From contig CALOCN010000016.1 in NCBI GenBank assembly GCA_942491735.1, positions 1-33,363 of the forward strand: DNA of 33,363 bases, given 5' to 3'. The notes below the pieces were generated by a model. It did no database searches, was not told the DNA's origin, and saw nothing but the letters and a program-made list of their open reading frames with translations. Positions 18,273-25,899 of the stretch are shown in pieces. Origin of the DNA: CALOCN01 sp942491735 (GTDB lineage Bacteria > Eisenbacteria > RBG-16-71-46 > JABDJR01). The stretch's first letter is position 1, and each line of letters begins with the position of its first letter. A program made the translations under genes and the position numbers.

Positions 18273-19513
18273 TGGATCTGCACCTCCCGGGCGCCGGCGT
18301 GTTGGCTCATGTCGGTGAGGATCACTTCCTCTCCCGGCACCAGCCCTTCGAGAATCTCGTAGGTTTCAAAGCTGTTCAGACCGAACCGGATGGGCGTGCG
18401 CACCGCGCGATCCCCGCGGATCACGAACATGGCCGGCACCCCGTCCACGGTGACGTAGGATCCGCGGGCCAGGCACACCGCATCGTCCTTGGCGCTGGTG
18501 ATGACATGGACATCCACCCGCAGGTTGTGTCGCAGGGCCGTGTCGTCCGGTTTGTCGAGTTCGATGTCGAAGGTCAGGATGCCGTTCTCCACCGTGGGGC
18601 GAACTCCGGACACGGTGCCCCGGATGGAACGGTCCCCGATCAGGACCCGCACCGGCATGCCCCGCCCCATCGATCCGGCGTGCATGTCGGAGATGGTCGC
18701 CTCGACCCGGAACGCCGAGAGATCGGCCAGGCGGGCGATCTCCTCACCCGGCGCCACCGCGGCCCCCTCCTGGGGAATGACCCAGGTCACCACCCCGGGT
18801 CGATCGCTGGTCGCGCTGGCCTGTTCAAGTCGACGCTGGGCCTCGGCCCGGTCCTTTTGAAGGATTTCGATCTCCAGGTCCAGGCCGACGAAGCGGGCGT
18901 CGAGGGCCTCGCGTTCGGTAACCATGGCGGTCTCGATCCGCGCCAGTTCGATGCGGGCCCGTTCGAGCTGGATTTCGGACGCCCGGAGCGCATCGCGACT
19001 GACCAGCCCGTCGGTGACCATGGTGCTGTTGCGGGACACCTCGTACTCGGACGAGCGCACCTCGAGGGCCTGGACTTCCTGTTCGCTCCGGAGATCTCCC
19101 AGCCGCCGGGTCAGATCCAGACGCGCCTGGTCCCGGGCGTTCTCCTTGAGGGCAATCTGATCGTCGAGCCGTTGCAGGTCCAGGGTGGCATCCTCGAGAT
19201 CCAGTTCCACCACGGACTCACCCGGGACCACGGAATCTCCGGGGGTCTTGAGGAGCCGCTTGACCCGGGTACTGACCGGACTGGTCAGGACCTGTTCGGT
19301 GCGGGGAACCACCACACCGGTCGCGCTGAGGGTGGCCTGGATGGGCCCGCGGTCCACCACCGCGGTGCGAATGTGGGACCGCTGCACCGAGGGGCGCATC
19401 CATCCCGGGACCACCACAAGGGCACCGGCAAAGAGGGCTCCACCCAGAAGCAGGGGAAGCGCCCGCCCGAGAACCCGGTGTCGACGGTGGGCGGCGCTGA
19501 GGGGTCGATCCAT
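18269..19513 (-). CDS. HlyD/MacA-type periplasmic membrane-fusion protein
   Basis: 414 residues. An N-terminal membrane helix (about 16-37), a barrel-sandwich/lipoyl half (TLSATGVVVPRTEQVLTSPVSTRVKRLL), a long coiled-coil hairpin (about 100-225, rich in Leu/Glu/Arg heptads), the second lipoyl half (VTWVIPQEGAAVAPGEEIARLA), then beta-barrel and membrane-proximal domains. Together with the ATPase and two permeases it makes a MacAB-like tripartite exporter; no outer-membrane TolC homologue is in the window. First gene of the operon, with CGGAG five bases before ATG 19513 and a sigma-54 promoter about 70 bases upstream. Confidence 0.93.
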   Translation of the reverse strand: MDRPLSAAHRRHRVLGRALPLLLGGALFAGALVVVPGWMRPSVQRSHIRTAVVDRGPIQATLSATGVVVPRTEQVLTSPVSTRVKRLLKTPGDSVVPGESVVELDLEDATLDLQRLDDQIALKENARDQARLDLTRRLGDLRSEQEVQALEVRSSEYEVSRNSTMVTDGLVSRDALRASEIQLERARIELARIETAMVTEREALDARFVGLDLEIEILQKDRAEAQRRLEQASATSDRPGVVTWVIPQEGAAVAPGEEIARLADLSAFRVEATISDMHAGSMGRGMPVRVLIGDRSIRGTVSGVRPTVENGILTFDIELDKPDDTALRHNLRVDVHVITSAKDDAVCLARGSYVTVDGVPAMFVIRGDRAVRTPIRFGLNSFETYEILEGLVPGEEVILTDMSQHAGAREVQIQ

Positions 19514-19580
19514 GGTGACTCCGTTGGAAGCCCGGCGATGGGGTTCCGGACCTTCCGAAACCGCAATCGTTCCCCTTCAT

Positions 19581-19596
19581 TGCAGGAGACGTGCCA
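19581..19596 (-). promoter_or_regulatory. Sigma-54 (RpoN) -24/-12 promoter of the exporter/two-component operon
   Basis: On the minus strand the site reads TGGCACGTCTCCTGCA. It has the consensus TGGCACG block and the GC of the -12 element, with exactly ten bases between GG and GC. Predicted transcription start is near 19571, leaving a leader of about 57 bases before ATG 19513. The operon itself encodes an RpoN-dependent activator, which strongly supports the call. Confidence 0.85.
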
Positions 19597-19645
19597 GAAT
19601 CTAGGCTGTAACGTGTTGTTGCACAGTTGGTTGAAGCATAAGATC

Positions 19646-19681
19646 GTCCGGTTGCGGACACGGCGGCGTCCGGATCCGGAC
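19646..19681 (-). promoter_or_regulatory. Paired upstream activator sites GTCCG-N4-CGGAC
   Basis: Two identical-arm dyads, GTCCG-GTTG-CGGAC (19646-19659) and GTCCG-GATC-CGGAC (19668-19681), have centres 22 bases apart (two helical turns). They lie about 81 and 103 bases upstream of the predicted sigma-54 start. Spacing, position and symmetry are those of sites for dimers of an NtrC-family activator. The likely binder is the regulator of this same operon, which is an inference. Confidence 0.75.
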
Positions 19682-19746
19682 AACCTTCCCGGGATGGCTA
19701 GATACCGGAGGGTGCCACGGTTTGGTTTTGACCAAAATCGACATTG

Positions 19747-19787
19747 TCGTAAAACAGTCTTGACCATTTTACGATGATACCGATAAT
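19747..19787 (+). promoter_or_regulatory. Leaderless promoter with flanking inverted repeat for the AAA/DUF4143 gene
   Basis: TTGACC (19760-19765), a 16-base spacer and GATAAT (19782-19787) precede ATG 19794 by six bases, so transcription should start at the start codon. Perfect arms TCGTAAAA (19747-19754) and TTTTACGA (19767-19774) enclose the -35 box, a classic repressor arrangement. The local AT content is higher than in the neighbourhood. Confidence 0.7.
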
Positions 19788-19793
19788 GGTCGA

Positions 19794-21002
19794 ATGACCT
19801 CGCGACCACGCCTCTACGACGCCATGCTCACCGAGCATCTGACACGGCACCGGCAGATGGCCTTTGTCAGCGGCCCCCGGCAGGTCGGTAAGACGACGAC
19901 TTGCCGCAGCCTTGCCGATGCCTACTTGAACTGGGACAACCTCGACGATCGAGGGGCCATCCTGGCAGGGCCGGAAATCCTCGTCGAACGCCTGGGGATT
20001 CATCGCCTGGGAGAGCGGACGCCCGTCGCCGTGCTCGACGAGTTCCACAAGCACCCACGATGGAAGCAGTTCCTGAAGGGGTTCTTCGACACCTATGCCG
20101 ACACGGTCCGCACCATCGTCACCGGAAGCGGTCGACTGGACGTGTTCAACCGGGGTGGTGACAGTCTTATGGGACGCTACTTCCCCTATCACATGCACCC
20201 CTTCTCGGTCGCCGAGGTGGCCATCCGGGACCTTCCCGACCCGGATAGGGTTCTGAGGGCACCCAGCGAGATCCCCGCCGATGACTTTGACGCACTGTGG
20301 CGTCACGGGGGGTATCCCGAGCCGTTTCTCAAGCGGGATCCCCGCTTCAGTAGGCGGTGGCAATCGCTGCGGCGGGAGCAGTTCGTTCGGGAGGACATCC
20401 GCGATCTCACGCGGATCCAGCATCTCGACCAGATCGACACCTTGGTCCGACTGCTGGCCGGCCGATCGGCCCATCGGCTTGTCTACGCCAATCTGGCCAA
20501 GGAAGTGCGTGTTTCCGTTGACACCGTGCTCCGTTGGGTTGCCACGCTGCGGGACCTCCACATTGGCTTCCAGGTCCGGCCCTGGTTCCGCAACGTCTCA
20601 CGATCCCTGCGCAAGGAACCCAAGTGGTATCTCCGGGACTGGGCCACCGTCGAGGACGAGGGCGACCGCGCGGAGACGTTCGTGGCCTGCCATCTGCTGA
20701 AGGCCGTCCAGGGCTGGACGGATCTGGGGTTGGGCAGGTTCGAACTCGGCTATCTGCGTGACAAGGACCAGCGCGAAGTCGACCTCCTTGTCCTGCGCGA
20801 CGGTGCCCCCTGGTTCCTGGTCGAGGTCAAGTTGCGGGATGAGTCGTTGAGCGGAGCGCTCCGGCACTTCCAGGACCAGATCGACGCACCGTTCGCCTTC
20901 CAGGTTGTGGTGGATGCCCCCTACGTGGAGGCGGACTGCTTCGCCCATCCCAGGGGCCCGATGGTGGTTCCCGCGCGGACCTTCCTGTCGCAGCTGTTGT
21001 GA
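19794..21002 (+). CDS. AAA ATPase with DUF4143 / nuclease-like C-terminal domain
   Basis: 402 residues. Walker A SGPRQVGKTT (26-35), Walker B VAVLDEFHK (78-86) and sensor-1-like TGSGRLDVF mark the AAA_14 ATPase. The C-terminal DUF4143 region contains REVDLLVLRDGAPWFLVEVKL, where the D and ExK resemble a PD-(D/E)XK nuclease core. A winged-helix-like stretch (VYANLAKEVRVSVDTVLRWV) lies between. These single-gene ATPases are common, patchily distributed and of unproven function; their spread suggests horizontal transfer. It is transcribed divergently from the exporter operon, from a leaderless promoter, with no partner gene downstream on the same transcript that is obviously related. Confidence 0.93.
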   Translation: MTSRPRLYDAMLTEHLTRHRQMAFVSGPRQVGKTTTCRSLADAYLNWDNLDDRGAILAGPEILVERLGIHRLGERTPVAVLDEFHKHPRWKQFLKGFFDTYADTVRTIVTGSGRLDVFNRGGDSLMGRYFPYHMHPFSVAEVAIRDLPDPDRVLRAPSEIPADDFDALWRHGGYPEPFLKRDPRFSRRWQSLRREQFVREDIRDLTRIQHLDQIDTLVRLLAGRSAHRLVYANLAKEVRVSVDTVLRWVATLRDLHIGFQVRPWFRNVSRSLRKEPKWYLRDWATVEDEGDRAETFVACHLLKAVQGWTDLGLGRFELGYLRDKDQREVDLLVLRDGAPWFLVEVKLRDESLSGALRHFQDQIDAPFAFQVVVDAPYVEADCFAHPRGPMVVPARTFLSQLL

Positions 21003-21096
21003 GGGTCCCGGCACAACGGGGAAGAAGCGGGTAGACTCTTCCGGCGCTCGTCCCCCACCCGTCGGTTGTCCCGACCCCGCCCCAGGAGAGGATCAC

Positions 21097-22128
21097 GTGT
21101 CCCGAACCCAGACCGGAACCCGTCACACCCGTGACTTAGGTGCCCTGGCCGTCCTGGCCACGGCCGGCGCATTGGTCCTGGCCTGGCTGTCCGGCTGCAC
21201 GAGCCCGGCCCCGGTGGATCCGGGCCCTCCCATCGTCTACGAGGGGCCGTGCGGGACCGTGCTCGAAGCGTTCAATCCCCTCGTCCAGGGACTGGCCCCG
21301 GTGGGGACCGACACCACCCTGGACCTTGCCACCTGGAACCTCGAGTTCTTCCCCCTGACCTTGCCCGGCGACTACGACTGCCCCCATCCCACGGATACGG
21401 ACCGTCTGGACCGGGTGGCCAGCCTCATCAACCAGCTCGACCTGGATATCGTGGCCGTCCAGGAGGTCTCGGATCGCGCCGGATTCCAGGCGCTGCTGGA
21501 TCGCTGTCCGGGCTACGACGGCGTTCTCACGCCGGAGGACCGGGGGTGCAACTATCAGCGGGTGGGGTTCATCTACCGCACCGATCAGGTGACCATGCGC
21601 TCGGCCCGCGTCCTGAACCTGGGGGACAACTACGCGTTCCCCCGCTCCCCCCTCGAGGCGCAGTTCACCGTGACCTCCAACGGCCGGTCGTACACCCTGA
21701 ACGTGATCGTGGTCCATCTGAAGGCTTCGGGGGACAACAGTTCGGTCAATCGTCGGCGGGCGGCAACCGCGTTGCTCAAGGCCTATCTCGACAACGAGGC
21801 GGTGCGGGATCCCCGGGTCAACTACATGGTCGCCGGGGACTGGAACGATCGCATCGATGAACCGGTCGGGGTCAGCTCGTTCCCCGCGTTCATCGAGGAC
21901 CCCGACGACTACGGATTCCTCACCGAGCCCCTGGCCGGCAAGTCCGAGTTCGCCTCGCACTCCTTCGGGGGAGGCAGCCTCATCGATCATCTGCTGATCA
22001 ATCGTGCTGCCTGCGCGGACTTCTCCGGGGCTCGGGTCACCACCCTCCGGCTGGATGTGGTGGTGGCCGGGTACAACCGGATCTCCGATCACCGTCCGGT
22101 CATGGTGCAGGCGCCCATTTTCAAGTAG
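21097..22128 (+). CDS. Endonuclease/exonuclease/phosphatase (EEP) family lipoprotein
   Basis: A 343-residue exported lipoprotein. The signal segment (GALAVLATAGALVLAWLSGC) ends in a lipobox with Cys34. The EEP (DNase I-like) core follows: LATWNLEFF, DIVAVQEVSD (metal-binding Glu), VIVVHLKASG, MVAGDWNDR and the final ISDHRPVMV with the catalytic Asp-His. It probably cleaves phosphodiesters such as extracellular DNA or phospholipid headgroups; substrate is not determinable. GTG 21097 follows AGGAGAGG at 21084-21091. A TAGACT at 21032-21037 is a plausible -10. It is convergent with the PAP2 phosphatase gene. Confidence 0.92.
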   Translation: MSRTQTGTRHTRDLGALAVLATAGALVLAWLSGCTSPAPVDPGPPIVYEGPCGTVLEAFNPLVQGLAPVGTDTTLDLATWNLEFFPLTLPGDYDCPHPTDTDRLDRVASLINQLDLDIVAVQEVSDRAGFQALLDRCPGYDGVLTPEDRGCNYQRVGFIYRTDQVTMRSARVLNLGDNYAFPRSPLEAQFTVTSNGRSYTLNVIVVHLKASGDNSSVNRRRAATALLKAYLDNEAVRDPRVNYMVAGDWNDRIDEPVGVSSFPAFIEDPDDYGFLTEPLAGKSEFASHSFGGGSLIDHLLINRAACADFSGARVTTLRLDVVVAGYNRISDHRPVMVQAPIFK

Positions 22129-22132
22129 GGAG

Positions 22133-22162
22133 GGGGCGCGGGGCATGCCATCCGGCCGCCCC
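22133..22162. terminator. Possible bidirectional terminator between EEP and PAP2 genes
   Basis: GGGGCG (22133-22138) pairs with CGCCCC (22157-22162) around an 18-base loop, filling the 36-base gap between convergent stops. No T-run follows on either strand, so intrinsic termination is uncertain. Confidence 0.35.
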
Positions 22163-22164
22163 GG

Positions 22165-22962
22165 TCAGAAGGAGAACGAGATCCGGGCAATGGGAACGCT
22201 GAGCGCGGCCTGCCCATCCCCACCCAGGTCCTGCTCGTGCAGCTTCGGCACCAGCCACCCCACGAACGTCCCCAGCGCTGCCCCGGCCAGGATGTCGGTC
22301 GGAAAGTGCTTTCCGGCCACATAGCGCAGGATCCCGGTGGTCCCGGCCACGGCGAACCCTCCCGCCCACACCCAGGGGTTGGCGCTGGATCCGGGGTTCA
22401 GCTTCTCCTGCACCACCCCGGTGAACGTGGCCGCGGCGAACGTGGCCGACGTGTGCCCCGAGAGAAACGAGCGTCGCGCATCCGTGGAGAGCCTGGTCTC
22501 CAGGGAAATGCGGGGATCGTCGTTGTAGGTGTAGGGGCGGGACCGAGCCACCAGCGCCTTGATGAACGCGGTGGCCCCGAAATTCAGCAGCGCGGTCTCG
22601 GCGTACATGAGGGTCACCGTGCTCGCATAGCGGCTTCCCTGATCGGTGAGCAGGAGCGCGGTGGGGGCCAAGACCGAGGTCACCAGCAGAATGTCGGTGA
22701 TCCGGGACGCGGTGGGGCTCCAGTTCCCGATGGCGCCTCGATCGAACGCCCAGACCTGATTCGGGTCCAGATCCTCGAGATCGGCCGCCGTCACCGGGGG
22801 ATGGTGGGACTCCAGGAGCAGGGCGCCGCTGAGCAGCAGGGCGCCGGACGCGGTGATCCCGATCTCACGACCGGTTTCCAGGTCATAGGGGCCGTCGCCG
22901 GCGTCGGCGACCCGCGCGAGCGGCAGGGCGAACAGGACAAGGGCGGTCAGAAGCCGACGCAT
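22165..22962 (-). CDS. PAP2-family membrane phosphatase
   Basis: 265 residues with a signal peptide (LLTALVLFALPLARVADA) and several hydrophobic helices. All three phosphatase motifs are present: KALVARSRP (135-143), SFLSGHTS with His170, and R213-x5-H219-x3-D223 in RYVAGKHFPTD. Members remove phosphate from lipid phosphates such as undecaprenyl pyrophosphate, phosphatidic acid or lipid A, on the outer face of the inner membrane; here the exact lipid is unknown. The start ATG 22962 has no Shine-Dalgarno, but TAAAGT (22976-22971) eight bases before it is a likely -10, so the mRNA may be nearly leaderless. Confidence 0.92.
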   Translation of the reverse strand: MRRLLTALVLFALPLARVADAGDGPYDLETGREIGITASGALLLSGALLLESHHPPVTAADLEDLDPNQVWAFDRGAIGNWSPTASRITDILLVTSVLAPTALLLTDQGSRYASTVTLMYAETALLNFGATAFIKALVARSRPYTYNDDPRISLETRLSTDARRSFLSGHTSATFAAATFTGVVQEKLNPGSSANPWVWAGGFAVAGTTGILRYVAGKHFPTDILAGAALGTFVGWLVPKLHEQDLGGDGQAALSVPIARISFSF

Positions 22963-23098
22963 GACGGCGGACTTTATCACTTCGCACCGCTTCGAGGGGT
23001 CCGTGGTCCCGCGCGGTGTCGCATTCCCGGGCGGCTCTGTGGCACACTTCCCCCCCTTGGTTCCGTGAACCCCGACGCCGCCCGCGGATTGTCCCTCC

Positions 23099-24289
23099 AT
23101 GCCCATACCGACACCGTTTCATCCACGCACCTCGGAGCTGTGCACCAGTCTGTTCTGGAAGGAATGGGCCGGATATCACGCCGTGCGTTCCTACGACACC
23201 TACATGGACCGGGAGTACTTCGCCCTGCGCCACAGCGCGGGGCTCATCGATGTCTCCCCGCTCTACAAGTACACGGTGAGCGGCCCGGATGCCGGCTCCT
23301 TCCTGGCCCGGGTCCTGGTCAAGGACCCCCGCACCCTCAAGCAGAACCAGGTCACCTACCTCTGCTGGTGCGACGACGACGGCAAGGTGGTCGATGACGG
23401 TACGGTGATGCGGTTCGACGAGGACCTGTTCCGGGTCACGGCGGCGGAACCGGCCGCCGGATGGTTCCTGCGTCACCGGCGCCCCGGCGAACAGGTCACC
23501 ATTACCGACATCAGCGAGGACTACGGAGCACTCTCGCTCCAGGGCCCCACCTCACGTGCGGTGCTCGCCGCCTGTTGCGACGCCGACCTCGACTCCCTTC
23601 GCTTCTTCCGTATGACCCGCGCCACCCTGAACCGGACCCCGGTGGTGATCTCCCGCACCGGGTACACCGGCGACCTGGGCTACGAGATCTGGGTGGAGCG
23701 CTCCCACGCGGTGAAGGTCTACGACGCGATCCTCAAGGCGGGGCAGCCGCACCGGCTGTTGCCGGCCGGTCTGGACGCCATGGACATGACGCGGGTCGAG
23801 GCGGGGTTCATCATGAACGGCGTCGACTACTTCAGTGCCCACCACTGTCTGATCGAGTCCCGCAAGTCGACGCCGTACGAACTGAACCTGGGCTGGACGG
23901 TCAAGCTGGACCGGGATCCCTTCGTGGGGCAGAGCGCCCTGCGACAGGAGAAGCGGAACGGCTCCAAGTGGTCGTTCGTGGGCCTGGTGGTGGACTGGGA
24001 CGAGTACGAAGCCCTGTTCGAAGCCAAGGGTCTGCCACCCCAGGTGCCTCCGGGCGCGTGGCGGACCCCGGCCCCGGTGTTCGCGGCCGGGGCGCAGATC
24101 GGCTTTGCCACCAGCGGGGCCTGGTCCCCCATGCTCAAGAAGAACCTGGCCCTGGCCCATGTGCGAACGCCGCATCAACGGCTTGGCAACCGCCTGCAGA
24201 TCGAAGTCACCGCGGAATACGAGCGGCACCGGGTCACCGCGACGGTGAGCAAGGTGCCCTTCTTTGATCCGGAAAGGAAACGCTCATGA
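23099..24289 (+). CDS. GcvT-like folate-dependent aminomethyltransferase family protein
   Basis: 396 residues across both GcvT domains. Visible family signatures are YTVSGPDAGSFLARVL, GKVVDDGTVMRF (the conserved Asp region that contacts folate), ALSLQGPTS, ISRTGYTGDLGYEIWV, GLDAMDMTRVEAGFIMNGVDY and DPFVGQSALRQEK. Such domains move a one-carbon unit from an amine-bound substrate to tetrahydrofolate. The glycine-cleavage partners (GcvH, GcvP) are absent. Instead the stop overlaps the start of a PYROXD2-like flavoprotein (ATGA), so this is likely the folate half of an amine demethylase-like system rather than glycine cleavage. No ribosome site precedes ATG 23099. The insert around VDWDEYEALFEAKGLPP is unlike canonical GcvT. 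Confidence 0.9.
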   Translation: MPIPTPFHPRTSELCTSLFWKEWAGYHAVRSYDTYMDREYFALRHSAGLIDVSPLYKYTVSGPDAGSFLARVLVKDPRTLKQNQVTYLCWCDDDGKVVDDGTVMRFDEDLFRVTAAEPAAGWFLRHRRPGEQVTITDISEDYGALSLQGPTSRAVLAACCDADLDSLRFFRMTRATLNRTPVVISRTGYTGDLGYEIWVERSHAVKVYDAILKAGQPHRLLPAGLDAMDMTRVEAGFIMNGVDYFSAHHCLIESRKSTPYELNLGWTVKLDRDPFVGQSALRQEKRNGSKWSFVGLVVDWDEYEALFEAKGLPPQVPPGAWRTPAPVFAAGAQIGFATSGAWSPMLKKNLALAHVRTPHQRLGNRLQIEVTAEYERHRVTATVSKVPFFDPERKRS

Positions 24290-25899
24290 GCGTTCCGGGG
24301 AAGCCGCGTCAGTCCGAGTACGACGCGGTCATCATCGGGGGCGGGCACAACGGCCTGGTCTGCGCGGCGTACCTGGCCAAGGCGGGGCGCAAGGTCCTGG
24401 TCCTGGAGAAGCGCCATGTGCTGGGCGGGGCCGCGGTGTCCGAGGAGCTCTACCCCGGCTTCACCTTCTCGGTCTGTTCCTACGTGGTCAGCCTGTTTCG
24501 TCCGCACATCATCCGCGACCTGGAGCTGGCCAAGCATGGGCTGGAGATCATTCCGCTGGAGGCCTCGTTCTCGCCCCAGCCGGACGGGCGCTCGCTTTGT
24601 CGCTGGTCCGATCCCGAACTGACCCGCCGCGAGATCGCCCGGTTCAGCCCGCGTGACGCGGAGATCTATCCCGAGTTCGGCCTGGCCATGACCCAGCTCT
24701 CCAAGCTGGCCAAGTCCATCATCGACAACGAGGCCCCGGACCCCACCTCGCTGAACCCTGCCGATCTCCTGAAGGCCATGCAGTTGGCCAAGGTCGCCGA
24801 GGGCTACAGCGACAACATGCGCTATCAGAACCTCAAGCTCCTCACCATGAGCTCGGCCGACTACCTGGACGAGTGGTTCGAGAGCGAGGTGCTCAAGTCC
24901 CCCATGTCGGTCAGCGGGATCATCGGGACCATGCTGGGGGTGCGTTCTCCCGGAACCGCGTACGTCCTGCTGCACCACTACATGGGCGAGATCGACGGCG
25001 CCTTCCGCGCCTGGGGTTTCGCCAAGGGGGGCACCGGCTCGGTGAGCAACGCGGTGGCCCGGGCCGCCCGGGTGCACGGGGCCGAGATCGTCACCGAAGC
25101 TCCGGTGGCGAAGGTGCTCATGGACTCGCGGGGACGGGCCAAGGGGGTGGTGCTGGCCAACGGGGACGAGATCCGGGCGCGATCGGTGGTGTCCGCGGTG
25201 GACCCGCGACTCACCTTCATGGGGCTGGTCGGCGAGGATCGCCTGGACCCGGCCTTCGCGGAGCAGATCCACCGCTACACCTTCCGCGGCAGCTCGGGCA
25301 AGGTGAACCTCGCCGTGGACCGGTTGCCCGAGTTCACCTCGCGCCCCGGCGACGGACCCCACCTGCGGGGGGACATCGCCATCGCTCCCTCCATCGACTA
25401 TCTGGAGAAGGCCTACGACCAGGCCAAGTACGGTGCGTTCTCGGAGCGTCCCTACCTCAACGTGGTCATCCCCTCGTTGGTGGACCCTTCGGTGGCGCCG
25501 CCCGGCAAGCACGTCATTTCCATCTTCGTGCAGTACGCCCCCTACCACCTCAAGGGCGGACCGCAGAACTGGGACAAGCAGCGGGACGCCTTTGGCGACG
25601 CGGTGATCGATACCCTGGCCGAGTATTGCCCCACCCTCAAGGACGACATCCTCTTCAAGCAGGTGCTGACCCCGCTCGATCTGGAACGGGAGTTCGGGCT
25701 CAGCGAGGGCAACATCTTCCATGGTGAGCTGAGTCTGGATCAGCTTCTCTTCCTGCGACCGGCGGCGGGGTGGTCCCGCTACAAGACGCCGGTCGAGAAC
25801 CTGTGGATGTGCGCTTCCGGCACACATCCCGGCGGCGGCATCATGGGTGCCCCCGGGGAACTGGCCGCGCGACGCATGCTCAAGGCGGGTGCGGTATGA
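24286..25899 (+). CDS. PYROXD2-like FAD-dependent oxidoreductase
   Basis: 537 residues, closely following the layout of PYROXD2, a phytoene-desaturase-related amine-oxidase-fold flavoprotein. The N-terminal dinucleotide fold is DAVIIGGGHNGLVCAAYLAKAG then VLEKRHVLGGAAVSEE. Middle signatures include WGFAKGGTGSVSNAVARAA and VNLAVDRLPEF. The end has GNIFHGELSLDQLLFLRP and the FAD-binding CASGTHPGGGIMGAPGELAAR. Reaction is probably oxidation of a C-N or C-C bond with FAD. Overlaps of four bases on both sides couple it to the GcvT-like gene and the second flavoprotein. Family function is poorly known. Confidence 0.92.
   Translation: MSVPGKPRQSEYDAVIIGGGHNGLVCAAYLAKAGRKVLVLEKRHVLGGAAVSEELYPGFTFSVCSYVVSLFRPHIIRDLELAKHGLEIIPLEASFSPQPDGRSLCRWSDPELTRREIARFSPRDAEIYPEFGLAMTQLSKLAKSIIDNEAPDPTSLNPADLLKAMQLAKVAEGYSDNMRYQNLKLLTMSSADYLDEWFESEVLKSPMSVSGIIGTMLGVRSPGTAYVLLHHYMGEIDGAFRAWGFAKGGTGSVSNAVARAARVHGAEIVTEAPVAKVLMDSRGRAKGVVLANGDEIRARSVVSAVDPRLTFMGLVGEDRLDPAFAEQIHRYTFRGSSGKVNLAVDRLPEFTSRPGDGPHLRGDIAIAPSIDYLEKAYDQAKYGAFSERPYLNVVIPSLVDPSVAPPGKHVISIFVQYAPYHLKGGPQNWDKQRDAFGDAVIDTLAEYCPTLKDDILFKQVLTPLDLEREFGLSEGNIFHGELSLDQLLFLRPAAGWSRYKTPVENLWMCASGTHPGGGIMGAPGELAARRMLKAGAV

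Noticed and set aside
19867..21126. Minus-strand open frames antisense to the AAA/DUF4143 gene as a toxin or antitoxin partner
   Set aside because: No ribosome sites, no family motifs, and they are biased only by the GC content of the sense gene.
23038..23060. TGGCAC followed by CCTTGG upstream of the GcvT-like gene as a second sigma-54 promoter
   Set aside because: Ten bases after GG there is CC, not GC, so the -12 element is missing.
24175..25827. 550-codon minus-strand frame opposite the first PYROXD2-like gene
   Set aside because: It is a compositional shadow; the sense protein matches its family end to end.
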